Assembly: GCA_030622545.1 (NCBI GenBank)
Contig: JAUXGA010000001.1
Coordinates: 1-64,000 of the forward strand
Length of the DNA: 64,000 nucleotides
Reading direction: 5' to 3'
Source of the DNA: a bacterium
GTDB lineage: Bacteria > Electryoneota > RPQS01 > DYHQ01
Shown here: positions 45,565 through 54,235 of the stretch, one piece after another
How positions within the stretch are numbered: position 1 is the first letter of the stretch
Layout of the letters: each line of letters begins with the position of its first letter
Made by a program: the position numbers and the translations under genes
Notes under the pieces: generated by a model
Told to the model about the DNA's origin: nothing
Databases searched by the model: none
The model's input: the letters and a program-made list of their open reading frames with translations, nothing else

Positions 45565-46893
45565 ATGTTGAAACGTAGCTTGATTTTTGGAATTGCGATT
45601 CTGATTCTCGTTACAGCATCTTTCGCTGAAACAGAATCACATCTCTTCAGTGTCTTGACAGGGAAAGCGTCTCAGGCCTATTTCGGTTCCGCTGCTCTAG
45701 GAGCTGCGGATTGGAGAGGGGTGGGAGTGCCATGTGTCGCCGCTGCGGCTTCAGGGGGCATCGGGCTGATTCATCGCGGAGCTGTTTATCTTTACGACAC
45801 GCTGGATGCCGCTACGCCTGTCGTGGTTTTAAAGGGCCCAGAGGATGGAGACCTATTCGGATACCGGCTTGCCGGACTGACGGATATGAACGGCGACGAA
45901 ATCCCGGATTTGGCTGTAGCTGCTCCCTATATGGGAACCCAGTCAAAAAGGCCCGGCAAGGTTTATCTGTACGCTGGAGGCGGTGGATTCGGAGAACCCA
46001 AGCCACTCGAGTTCAGTGTCAATGAGAAAGGGAATGGATTCGGAAGAGCCGTATGCGTAGAAGATTTGAATGGAGACGGTCTGGCGGATTTAATCGTAGG
46101 AGCTCCGTATTCGAATCATGGAGGAATCCTGGCGGGTCGAGTCTATATCTGGTGGGGACGTGAAAACTTAAAGAGTGGTGTGAAACCGGATGTCACTTTG
46201 AACCACGGGACAACAAATGATATGTATGGAGCGGCTTTAGCTGTTGGCGATTTAAACGGCGACGGCCATGCTGATTTAGCTGTCGGCTCGCCCCAACATA
46301 ATATCGGGCAAGACCTTCCGGGATCCGTTTTCATCTTTTTCGGAGGGGACAACGCGAAATGGAGCAAACCTTCCCTTATTCTAAATGGAGAAACGACAAC
46401 CTTCCAAGACCATTTCGGAGCCACGCTGGTTATTCCGGGAGATGTCAATGGAGATGGTTCGGATGATCTGTTGGTTGGCGCTCCGAATGTGAAGACTTTG
46501 GGAAGCGATCAGGGCAGAGTCTATCTCTTTTCTGGAGGGCAAAGTCTGGATAGCGAACCGGATCTACAACTGGATGGGGAAGAAGAGATTAACCTTTTCG
46601 GCTCCGGACTCTTTGGCATCGGAGATCTAAATCAGGACGGCAAAGCTGATTTTGCCGTTCAAGCGGAAAGCGCAGGGGGAGGTCGTGGAGTTGTCTATTT
46701 TTATTATGGAGGATGGGAAAGACCTTTCTATGAGATGACCGGAGAATACGTGGGGGATCGACTGGGGAACTGTGTTGTGAATTTGGGAGATTACAATAAG
46801 GATGGAACGCAGGACGTAGCCGTTTGTGCCGCATGGAATGATACCAATGGAGATGATGCCGGGAGAGTCTATATTCTATCTTTTCAGAAGTAA
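45565..46893 (+). CDS. Secreted FG-GAP/integrin-alpha-like repeat protein
   Basis: Signal MLKRSLIFGIAILILVTASFA; repeated VGDLNGDGHADLAVGSP, VEDLNGDGLADLIVGAP, PGDVNGDGSDDLLVGAP, IGDLNQDGKADFAVQA; start moved downstream of the terminator. Confidence 0.92.
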   Translation: MLKRSLIFGIAILILVTASFAETESHLFSVLTGKASQAYFGSAALGAADWRGVGVPCVAAAASGGIGLIHRGAVYLYDTLDAATPVVVLKGPEDGDLFGYRLAGLTDMNGDEIPDLAVAAPYMGTQSKRPGKVYLYAGGGGFGEPKPLEFSVNEKGNGFGRAVCVEDLNGDGLADLIVGAPYSNHGGILAGRVYIWWGRENLKSGVKPDVTLNHGTTNDMYGAALAVGDLNGDGHADLAVGSPQHNIGQDLPGSVFIFFGGDNAKWSKPSLILNGETTTFQDHFGATLVIPGDVNGDGSDDLLVGAPNVKTLGSDQGRVYLFSGGQSLDSEPDLQLDGEEEINLFGSGLFGIGDLNQDGKADFAVQAESAGGGRGVVYFYYGGWERPFYEMTGEYVGDRLGNCVVNLGDYNKDGTQDVAVCAAWNDTNGDDAGRVYILSFQK

Positions 46894-46915
46894 AAAAAGT
46901 TGCCTGAGTTTTTTC

Positions 46916-46950
46916 AGCGAGACGCCTCTTTTAAAAAGGGGCGTCTCGCT
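46916..46950 (+). terminator. Strong stem-loop terminator
   Basis: AGCGAGACGCC-tcttttaaaaag-gGGCGTCTCGCT: perfect 11-bp arms extended by CTTTT/AAAAG. Confidence 0.75.
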
Positions 46951-46961
46951 CTGTGTTTTGA

Positions 46962-46990
46962 TTGCATTTTTCGGAATATATGTGTATATT
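46962..46990 (+). promoter_or_regulatory. Sigma70-like promoter of the polysaccharide cluster
   Basis: TTGCAT (46962-46967), 17-bp spacer, TATATT (46985-46990). Confidence 0.6.
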
Positions 46991-47031
46991 AAAAGATTGA
47001 GAAAAGAGGGGTAAACAAAAGACGTATATCT

Positions 47032-48339
47032 ATGGATATCAATGTGTTAAAAGAGAAAATCAAAGCAAAAACACTCAGAATTGGTGTGATCGGTTTGGGG
47101 TATGTCGGCTTGCCTCTGGCTGTGGAATTCGCCCAAAAAGGGATCCGCGTTATTGGTGTCGAAAAAGATGCGGAAAAAGTTTCGAAGCTCAATCGTGGAG
47201 AAAACTACATCCTCGATGTAGACAACAAAGTCCTCTCGGATTTGGTTTCTCGAGGATTACTTACCGCAACGACGGATTATTCGGTTGTTGGACAACTCGA
47301 TTCGATTTCCATCTGCGTTCCAACCCCACTGAATAAAATCGGAGACCCGGATATTTCTCTGATTATTTCCGCTCGCGATGAAATCATCAAACATCTAAAG
47401 CCGGGAACGATCATTGTTCTGGAAAGTACGACCTATCCGGGAACGACGGAAGAAGTTATTGCTCCCGCTTTTGAGAAGGCGGGTTTTCACGTCGGGAAGG
47501 ATATCTTTATTGCGTTCTCACCTGAACGAATCGATCCGGGAAATCCTGTGTACGGAACCCACAACACTCCCAAAGTCATCGGAGGTATGACACCACAATG
47601 CCTTGAAATGGCGTCGGAAATTTACGGCCTGATTATCGATAAGGTCGTTCCGGTATCATCAACGCGTGCAGCAGAACTCAGCAAGCTTCTTGAAAACACG
47701 TTCCGCTCGATCAACATCGGCCTTGTCAATGAACTGGCGATTATGTGCCATCTCTTGAATGTCGATGTCTGGGAAGTGATTCAATCGGCGGCGACGAAGC
47801 CCTTCGGGTTCATGCCTTTTTATCCCGGTCCGGGTCTCGGTGGCCACTGCATACCGATTGACCCGATCTATCTCTCATGGAAACTAAAAACACTCAATTA
47901 CAGAGCACGATTCATCGAACTCGCCAGCGAGATTAACACCTTTATGCCCGAATATGTCGTCAATCGAGTGACGATAGCTCTGAACGAACACGAACGTTCC
48001 ATCAAAGGCTCAAAAATTCTCGTGCTGGGTGTTGCCTACAAAAGAGACATTGATGATCCGCGAGAATCACCTGCACTTGACATTATCGAGCTTCTAATAA
48101 AACGCGGCGCCGATGTTCGGTATCATGATCCGTATATATCCACAGTATCGATTAGCGATAAAACTTTTAAATCCGTGGAACTCACCGATGAAATGCTGGC
48201 GTCTCAACATGCCGCCGTCATTGCAACGGATCATACAGATGTTGACTATGAGCGGGTTGTCAAGCTTTCAAAGTTGGTTGTCGATACGCGGAATGCAACA
48301 GCAAAGATCGGTCGTCGGGGGAATATCGTCAAACTCTGA
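47032..48339 (+). CDS. Nucleotide sugar dehydrogenase (UDP-N-acetyl-D-mannosaminuronate/Vi-type)
   Basis: IGVIGLGYVGLPLAVEFAQKGIRVIGVEKD; STTYPGTTEE; FYPGPGLGGHCIPIDPIYLSWK; VLGVAYKRDIDDPRESPALDI. Confidence 0.93.
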   Translation: MDINVLKEKIKAKTLRIGVIGLGYVGLPLAVEFAQKGIRVIGVEKDAEKVSKLNRGENYILDVDNKVLSDLVSRGLLTATTDYSVVGQLDSISICVPTPLNKIGDPDISLIISARDEIIKHLKPGTIIVLESTTYPGTTEEVIAPAFEKAGFHVGKDIFIAFSPERIDPGNPVYGTHNTPKVIGGMTPQCLEMASEIYGLIIDKVVPVSSTRAAELSKLLENTFRSINIGLVNELAIMCHLLNVDVWEVIQSAATKPFGFMPFYPGPGLGGHCIPIDPIYLSWKLKTLNYRARFIELASEINTFMPEYVVNRVTIALNEHERSIKGSKILVLGVAYKRDIDDPRESPALDIIELLIKRGADVRYHDPYISTVSISDKTFKSVELTDEMLASQHAAVIATDHTDVDYERVVKLSKLVVDTRNATAKIGRRGNIVKL

Positions 48340-48395
48340 GTTTTGGATTTTCCTTGGAATAGAGAAACAGTATCTTATATCCATTGAAAGGTCGT

Positions 48396-49304
48396 ATGAA
48401 GCGAATTCGTGACGCCATTGAATTGATTCGTCCGCAGCAATGGACCAAGAATCTGGTGGTCTTTGCAGCGATTCTATTTTCACCTGCTCGAGTTGCAGTT
48501 GAAAACCCGTTTGTCGTCATCGAAGTTGTTCAAGCTTTCGTGGCGTTCTGTTGTCTTTCCGGCGCGATTTACGCTTTCAATGATTGGAAGGATATCGAAA
48601 GCGATAAACAACATCCTGTCAAGAGCAAGAGACCTCTGGCATCGGGGCGTATTCCTCCGGGTGCGGGGCTTTTCATTTCCATGGTTCTTGTTTCAGGTGG
48701 ATTGCTTTGGGCTTTTGCTCTGGATATCTGGTTTGGCTGGATCGGGACGATTTATGTTGTCACCAATCTCGCGTACTCTCTGGGATTAAAACACGTCGTT
48801 ATACTGGATGTTCTTGTTCTCTCCGTCGGATTTGTACTGAGGGCTTTAGGCGGAATTGCGGTTATCTGGCGCGATATTCCGGATTTCTATTTATCGTATT
48901 GGCTGCTTCTATGTGCGTTTCTATTATCTCTTTTTCTTGCGCTGGCCAAACGGCGGCATGAAATTTCTCTGCTCGGAGAGCAGGCTTCATCGCATCGAGC
49001 CTCCTTGTCGCATTATTCGACCGTTTTCATTGACCAGATGCTGGCGGTTCTTGCGGCAACGACGCTCTTGGCCTACAGTCTCTATACTATTTCAGATGAC
49101 ACGCTCGAACACTATGGAACACGCGCGCTCTTCTGGACCATTCCTTTCGTTGTTTATGGGCTTTTCCGATACCTCTACTTGATTTATCATCGAGCGGAAG
49201 GCGGAGACCCCACGAAAATCCTCGTACGAGATCGTCCGATGATGATCAATGCGTTACTTTGGGTGCTGTCCGCAGCATTGATAGTGTATTTTGTGTCTCG
49301 GTAA
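48396..49304 (+). CDS. UbiA-family prenyltransferase, decaprenyl-phosphate phosphoribosyltransferase-like
   Basis: LIRPQQWTKNLVVFAAILFSP, YAFNDWKDIESDKQHPVKSKRPLASGRIP (NDxxDxxxD), multi-TM, KRRHEISLLG. Confidence 0.87.
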   Translation: MKRIRDAIELIRPQQWTKNLVVFAAILFSPARVAVENPFVVIEVVQAFVAFCCLSGAIYAFNDWKDIESDKQHPVKSKRPLASGRIPPGAGLFISMVLVSGGLLWAFALDIWFGWIGTIYVVTNLAYSLGLKHVVILDVLVLSVGFVLRALGGIAVIWRDIPDFYLSYWLLLCAFLLSLFLALAKRRHEISLLGEQASSHRASLSHYSTVFIDQMLAVLAATTLLAYSLYTISDDTLEHYGTRALFWTIPFVVYGLFRYLYLIYHRAEGGDPTKILVRDRPMMINALLWVLSAALIVYFVSR

Positions 49305-49315
49305 GGGAGGTTCCC

Positions 49316-50746
49316 ATGAAGAAACAATCAACTCTATGGAACATTGCGCTGGCTGCGTTTGTCTGTCTTTTTGCGGGATGTGCATCCGAAGAAACGGGAG
49401 GAAGAGTCTCCGGCCGTGTCATGCTTGAAGGGCGATCATCACATGCTGGAACAACCGTTGAATTGTACGGCAGCGGTTCTGATGAGCCCATCTGGCCGAT
49501 TATAGCAGGCCGTTCCTGTTTGGCTTTTCCGTATTCCGCCCAAGCTCATTTCGATTGGCGAATGCACCAACCGTTGCACTCGACAACAACGGATGGAGCC
49601 GGAGATTTTGCTATCTCCGATGTTCCAAGTGGTGACTACATTCTCTGTGCGCGCCATGATAGTTTCGGCTGGAGTTCTCCGGTTCCGGTGAGTATTCAGG
49701 GGGGAGATGTTTCGGCGGGCGAGATTTCTTTGTATCACGAAACGTCGTATAATTTCAAATATTTTCAAGAAGACACGGTTTTCGAAGAGGGACACCACTA
49801 CATCTTTGAGGGTCTTGTCTTCGTTGAAGATGGTGTGACATTGACAATCGAACCGGGAGCCGTGATTCGCCTCGCACAGGAACAGATGCTAATCGTCGAG
49901 GGAACCCTCTTGGCACAGGGGACACCGGAGAAGTGGATTGTATGGACGTCGAACTCGGATACGCTTCTGAGTTCTCAGTGGAATAACATTGAGTTCAGAG
50001 CTACTGCTCAGCGACCGCACTTGACTTATAATCGTATCGAAGGAACCTATCAGGGAATCAATTCCACCTATGTCGGCGGTGAGTTTGACCATTGCTTCTT
50101 TCGCAAGGCGGGTGCGTCATGTTTGAACCTTTCCGGAACAAACATCCGAGTTACCAATAGTGTCTTCTACGAAGTTGGCGGTACTGGTGTGACAGTGAAT
50201 ACGGCCGTTGATCCGAAGATTGATCATAATGTGCTCTATGATATCATCACATACGGTGTTGAGGCGTTCGATTGCGACGGCGGAATTATCTATAATAATT
50301 GGTTCGTTCGATGCGGCAGCGCCGGTTCCGAGGCAAGTATCCATGTCTTGCTGAGTAATGATGTACACATCCTGCACAATGAAATACTCGATTGCAAATA
50401 CGGAATCAATGTCGGCTCGCAGTGCAATGAAACGAATCTTATCCAGGCGAATTATTTCGCGGACATAAGTACAGGGATTTTCATTGGCGTAACTCAGGAC
50501 AATATCGGACCGTCTTACCCAACGATTCGATACAATTGCCTTTCAGGAGCTTCTCATCGCTATTGTCTTCATGTCAGCAGTTGCGACTGGAATGACCATG
50601 ATATTCAAGCTCCCAGCAACTACTGGGATTCTGAAGTGGCTAATCCCGTCTGGGATTATATAGATGACCCGGATACTCCGTGTCCCCATGTTTTCATTAC
50701 GCCTGAATTACCAAGTTGTCCCGATAGTGCGGGTGTTGAATGCTGA
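49316..50746 (+). CDS. Lipoprotein with carboxypeptidase-regulatory-like domain and right-handed parallel beta-helix
   Basis: Lipobox FVCLFAGCASEE; TTTDGAGDFAISDVPSGDYILCAR; GVTLTIEPGAVIRLAQEQMLIVEGTLLAQGTPEKWIVWTSN, DHNVLYDI, IIYNNWFVRC, ILHNEILDCKYGI. Confidence 0.87.
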   Translation: MKKQSTLWNIALAAFVCLFAGCASEETGGRVSGRVMLEGRSSHAGTTVELYGSGSDEPIWPIIAGRSCLAFPYSAQAHFDWRMHQPLHSTTTDGAGDFAISDVPSGDYILCARHDSFGWSSPVPVSIQGGDVSAGEISLYHETSYNFKYFQEDTVFEEGHHYIFEGLVFVEDGVTLTIEPGAVIRLAQEQMLIVEGTLLAQGTPEKWIVWTSNSDTLLSSQWNNIEFRATAQRPHLTYNRIEGTYQGINSTYVGGEFDHCFFRKAGASCLNLSGTNIRVTNSVFYEVGGTGVTVNTAVDPKIDHNVLYDIITYGVEAFDCDGGIIYNNWFVRCGSAGSEASIHVLLSNDVHILHNEILDCKYGINVGSQCNETNLIQANYFADISTGIFIGVTQDNIGPSYPTIRYNCLSGASHRYCLHVSSCDWNDHDIQAPSNYWDSEVANPVWDYIDDPDTPCPHVFITPELPSCPDSAGVEC

Positions 50747-50754
50747 ATTAGCTG

Positions 50755-52158
50755 ATGCAGTACCTCGGCAAAGATATTCTTACAGAAGGATCCCTGCTGC
50801 ACCTGAACCGGGAAACGGCATGGAGAAAACTGCGTTCCCGCGCGAAACAGGGCATTCGAAAAGCGCAGCGAGCAGGCGTTCGTATGGTGGAAAGCCGCGA
50901 CCTCAGCCTGATGGCACAGGTTTGGTATGACCCTGAGACACTGACGGAGCATCTAGATGAAGAGCAGAAGCTTTTTCTCGCGTACATCGGGGAGGAACTG
51001 GTCGGAGGGATCATCGTTACCCCCGTAACGTCAAACACGCTCTTTTATCATTACGGAGGAACCAACGAACGGGGGCGGTGTCATGAGGTCAATGCCTATC
51101 TTTTCTGGCATATTGTGGAAACCTACGAAGACAGTCCTTTTGAGTACCTCGATGTCGGCGTATCCTATCGAGAAGAGCTGCAGCATTATTTTCGGAAGTA
51201 CTGTACGCAATCCTATCCAATCCTGTTTCATCCACCTCCGGTTGAAGTACGACCTGTCATTCGCCTGAATTCCGTCGGTGCGGAACACTTGCATTGGGAC
51301 GCCCGAACGGCTCCTCCGATAAACACGCAGCTCTTGGAGTACTTTGAAACGGAGTTCACGTTCCTTCCTTCCGGGATATTCGCTCTTCAATCCGCCTTTC
51401 GCGCTGCGGACGTTCCGCGAGGTTCCTCTATTCTCGTTAAGTCATCTGTCGGGCTTTCAAGTTACATGGATGATTTGAAGGCGTCCTTCGGAAACGATTT
51501 TCGTTTTGTTGCCTCCAGCAAGACTCCGGATGCGGTGCTCATTTGTCACCGATGGGGGATTGCGGATGAAAGCGTCGAGGAGTTTTCTCAAACGGCGCTG
51601 CCGCTTATCGAGGACTGCAGAGATACGATTGATGCGGAGGTGGGCGGAACTCGCGTCGGTGGTTTTGGAACGTTTGCTGTTTTTGATTTTGCGCGAATTT
51701 TTCCTATGCAGCATGGAGCGCTTCTGCTGGGACATTATTTCAATGACAAGGAAGTCTGGGACAGATTGCATTGCCTGGATGTGACAAAGCGCAACGTCGT
51801 TCGAGAACAACTGCTTTCGTTTTGGCCTGTGCGAGAGGATTTCGCGAAAAAAAGAAAAGATAACTGGTCGTACCTCGAAGAACTATTTCAACAAGTGGGA
51901 ATGACATCAGTTAGCGGGAAACAGCCATCGAAATCTCCCACAGCATTTCTTTTAAAATGCGATGAGCCTTATTCGGCAAAGAAAATCTCAGCGCGCCTTG
52001 AGCCGTTTGGAGTGTTTGTCGAGACAGATGTCAAAGAACAAATTGTCGCGTTGCCCTGCCATGCGGGGCTTGATAAGGGACAGCTCGACTATATTTTTGG
52101 GGCATTCCGCGGCATGATAAATCCCTGTTACACCTATCGAAGAAAAGAGAACTCTTGA
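50755..52158 (+). CDS. FemAB/GNAT-like acyltransferase domain fused to a degenerate DegT/DnrJ-type aminotransferase-like domain
   Basis: N-terminal WRKLRSRAKQGIRKAQRAGVRMVES...YYHYGGTNERG-like...YLDVGVSY; C-terminal LPLIEDCRDTIDAEVGGTRVGGFGTFAVFDFARIFPMQHGALLL resembles LLIEDAAQAIGARGGGFEAGEIGSMACYSFYPTKNLGGIGDGGMVV in the neighbouring DegT gene. Confidence 0.65.
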   Translation: MQYLGKDILTEGSLLHLNRETAWRKLRSRAKQGIRKAQRAGVRMVESRDLSLMAQVWYDPETLTEHLDEEQKLFLAYIGEELVGGIIVTPVTSNTLFYHYGGTNERGRCHEVNAYLFWHIVETYEDSPFEYLDVGVSYREELQHYFRKYCTQSYPILFHPPPVEVRPVIRLNSVGAEHLHWDARTAPPINTQLLEYFETEFTFLPSGIFALQSAFRAADVPRGSSILVKSSVGLSSYMDDLKASFGNDFRFVASSKTPDAVLICHRWGIADESVEEFSQTALPLIEDCRDTIDAEVGGTRVGGFGTFAVFDFARIFPMQHGALLLGHYFNDKEVWDRLHCLDVTKRNVVREQLLSFWPVREDFAKKRKDNWSYLEELFQQVGMTSVSGKQPSKSPTAFLLKCDEPYSAKKISARLEPFGVFVETDVKEQIVALPCHAGLDKGQLDYIFGAFRGMINPCYTYRRKENS

Positions 52159-53105
52159 GAACTTTGAAAAAGAAAGCCCATTATCTGGTCACAGGGGGCG
52201 CCGGTTTTATTGGATCGAATATCGTTACTCGGCTCGTTGAACGCGGAGAAAGAGTCACCGTATTCGACAATTTCGCTACAGGAAAACGAGATAATCTGAC
52301 GCCGTTTCTTTCAGAGATAACGCTCTATGAAGGAGATGTACGCAGCTACCATCAGGTACGCGAAGCGGTGGAAGGAGTCGACTATGTTTTGCATCAAGCG
52401 GCTTTGCCATCGGTGCCGCGTTCCGTACGCGATCCCATCACATCCAACCAAGTGAATGTTGATGGGACGGTAAATCTTCTTATGGCCGCGAGAGATGCCA
52501 AAGTAAAGCGATTCGTTTTTGCATCATCTTCGTCCGTTTATGGAGATAGTCCGACGCTGCCGAAAATAGAAGATATGCCCACCAACCCTCTTTCTCCCTA
52601 TGCGATTTCGAAATTAGCAGGCGAAGAATATGGTCGCGTGTTTGCGCATATCTACGGTTTGGAAGTCGTTGCCCTGCGCTATTTCAATGTCTTCGGTCCG
52701 CGTCAAGATCCGACGTCCCAATATTCCGCTGTTATTCCCCGTTTTATTATGGCGTTGAAAGCGGGAGACTCGCCGGTTATCTACGGAGACGGTCAACAAT
52801 CCCGTGACTTCACGTTTGTATCGAACAACGTCGAAGCAAATCTGCTCGCCTGTCATGCAAAGGATATTGCCGGGCAGGTGTTTAATGTCGCTTGCGGATA
52901 TCGTTTCTCTCTGCTTGATCTCCTGCGTGAATTACAGGAGATTCTGGGAACGAATATTCAACCGAACTTCGAGGCGGCGCGACCGGGAGATGTTCTCCAT
53001 TCACAAGCAGGGATTAGTAAAATCAAGGCCGCAATGAATTTCAAGGTGGTCGCAGATTTCCGAGAAGGATTGGAAGAGACGGTTAAGTATTTTTTTGGAG
53101 GGTGA
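52155..53105 (+). CDS. NAD-dependent epimerase/dehydratase (UDP-GlcNAc/UDP-glucose 4-epimerase-like)
   Basis: YLVTGGAGFIGSNIVTRLVERGERVTVFDNFATGKRDNL; SSSVYGDSPTLPKIEDMPTNPLSPYAISKLAGEEY; RYFNVFGPRQDP; TTG start overlapping the previous stop. Confidence 0.94.
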   Translation: MRTLKKKAHYLVTGGAGFIGSNIVTRLVERGERVTVFDNFATGKRDNLTPFLSEITLYEGDVRSYHQVREAVEGVDYVLHQAALPSVPRSVRDPITSNQVNVDGTVNLLMAARDAKVKRFVFASSSSVYGDSPTLPKIEDMPTNPLSPYAISKLAGEEYGRVFAHIYGLEVVALRYFNVFGPRQDPTSQYSAVIPRFIMALKAGDSPVIYGDGQQSRDFTFVSNNVEANLLACHAKDIAGQVFNVACGYRFSLLDLLRELQEILGTNIQPNFEAARPGDVLHSQAGISKIKAAMNFKVVADFREGLEETVKYFFGG

Positions 53106-53108
53106 TAA

Positions 53109-54221
53109 ATGCAAATCCCCATGCTCGATCTGAAAGCTCAGTTTGCTGGGATTAAAGAAGATGTCTTGGCGGCGGTTCATGAGGTTTTCGATGATCAATG
53201 GTTTATTTTGGGTCCCCGAGTAAAATCACTGGAAGAGAAAATCGCAGCGCTGTGCCATGTCCGTCATGCCGTTGGAGTTTCGTCCGGCACAGATGCTATT
53301 TTGATGGCTCTGATGGCGGCGGGAGTCGGACCTGGTGATGAGGTTGTGACGACTCCTTATACTTTTTTCTCGACAGTCAGTTCGATTGTCCGTTTGGGCG
53401 CAAAACCTGTTCTGGCTGATATAGAACCGGACACTTTCAACATTGATCCGAAGAAAGCAGCGTCCGCATGCACAAGCAAGACGCGAGTACTGTTGCCCGT
53501 TCATCTCTTTGGCCACCTGATTAATGGAAAAGAATTTCGTTCAATCGCCGCGGAAAAGAACGCTCTTCTAATTGAAGACGCCGCTCAGGCAATTGGAGCG
53601 CGAGGAGGCGGTTTCGAAGCGGGAGAGATCGGCTCGATGGCATGTTACTCGTTTTATCCAACGAAGAATCTGGGTGGCATTGGAGATGGCGGGATGGTCG
53701 TAACCGACAAAGATGATATCGCCGCCCGTCTGCGAATACTTCGAGTACATGGTGGACGGGATAAGTATGTCCATTCTTATGTGGGAATCAATGGTCGCTT
53801 GGATGAGTTGCAGGCAGCGGTGCTTCTCGTAAAATTGCCTCACCTTGCACGCTGGAATGAAGCACGTCGGACGATTGCTTCGCGTTACAAGGAAGCTTTC
53901 GCGGGATTGCCGATAACTCTTCCCATAGAACGCCCCGGCTTCTATCATACCTATCATCAATTTGTCATCAGACTCGCGGATCGAGATCGTCTGCAGCAAT
54001 ACTTGAGGGAGCATGGCATCGGCAACGATATTTATTATCCGATTCCACTGCATTTGCAAGAGTGTTTTCAGGATTTGGGATACAAAAAAGGAGATTTTCC
54101 GATAGCGGAGCAATGCGCAAAAGAAGCCTTGGCGCTTCCCGCATATCCGGAGCTTTCCCAAGAAAGTCAGGATGAAGTCATTGCTCGAATTCATGCTTTC
54201 TTTGGGAAAGCACATGCTTGA
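53109..54221 (+). CDS. DegT/DnrJ/EryC1/StrS-family PLP-dependent aminotransferase
   Basis: MLDLKAQFAGIKEDVLAAVHEVFDDQWFILGPRVKSLEEKIAAL; GVSSGTDAILMALMA; LLIEDAAQAIGA; CYSFYPTKNLGGIGDGGMV (catalytic Lys). Confidence 0.95.
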   Translation: MQIPMLDLKAQFAGIKEDVLAAVHEVFDDQWFILGPRVKSLEEKIAALCHVRHAVGVSSGTDAILMALMAAGVGPGDEVVTTPYTFFSTVSSIVRLGAKPVLADIEPDTFNIDPKKAASACTSKTRVLLPVHLFGHLINGKEFRSIAAEKNALLIEDAAQAIGARGGGFEAGEIGSMACYSFYPTKNLGGIGDGGMVVTDKDDIAARLRILRVHGGRDKYVHSYVGINGRLDELQAAVLLVKLPHLARWNEARRTIASRYKEAFAGLPITLPIERPGFYHTYHQFVIRLADRDRLQQYLREHGIGNDIYYPIPLHLQECFQDLGYKKGDFPIAEQCAKEALALPAYPELSQESQDEVIARIHAFFGKAHA

Positions 54222-54235
54222 TGGATTAGCGTAGT

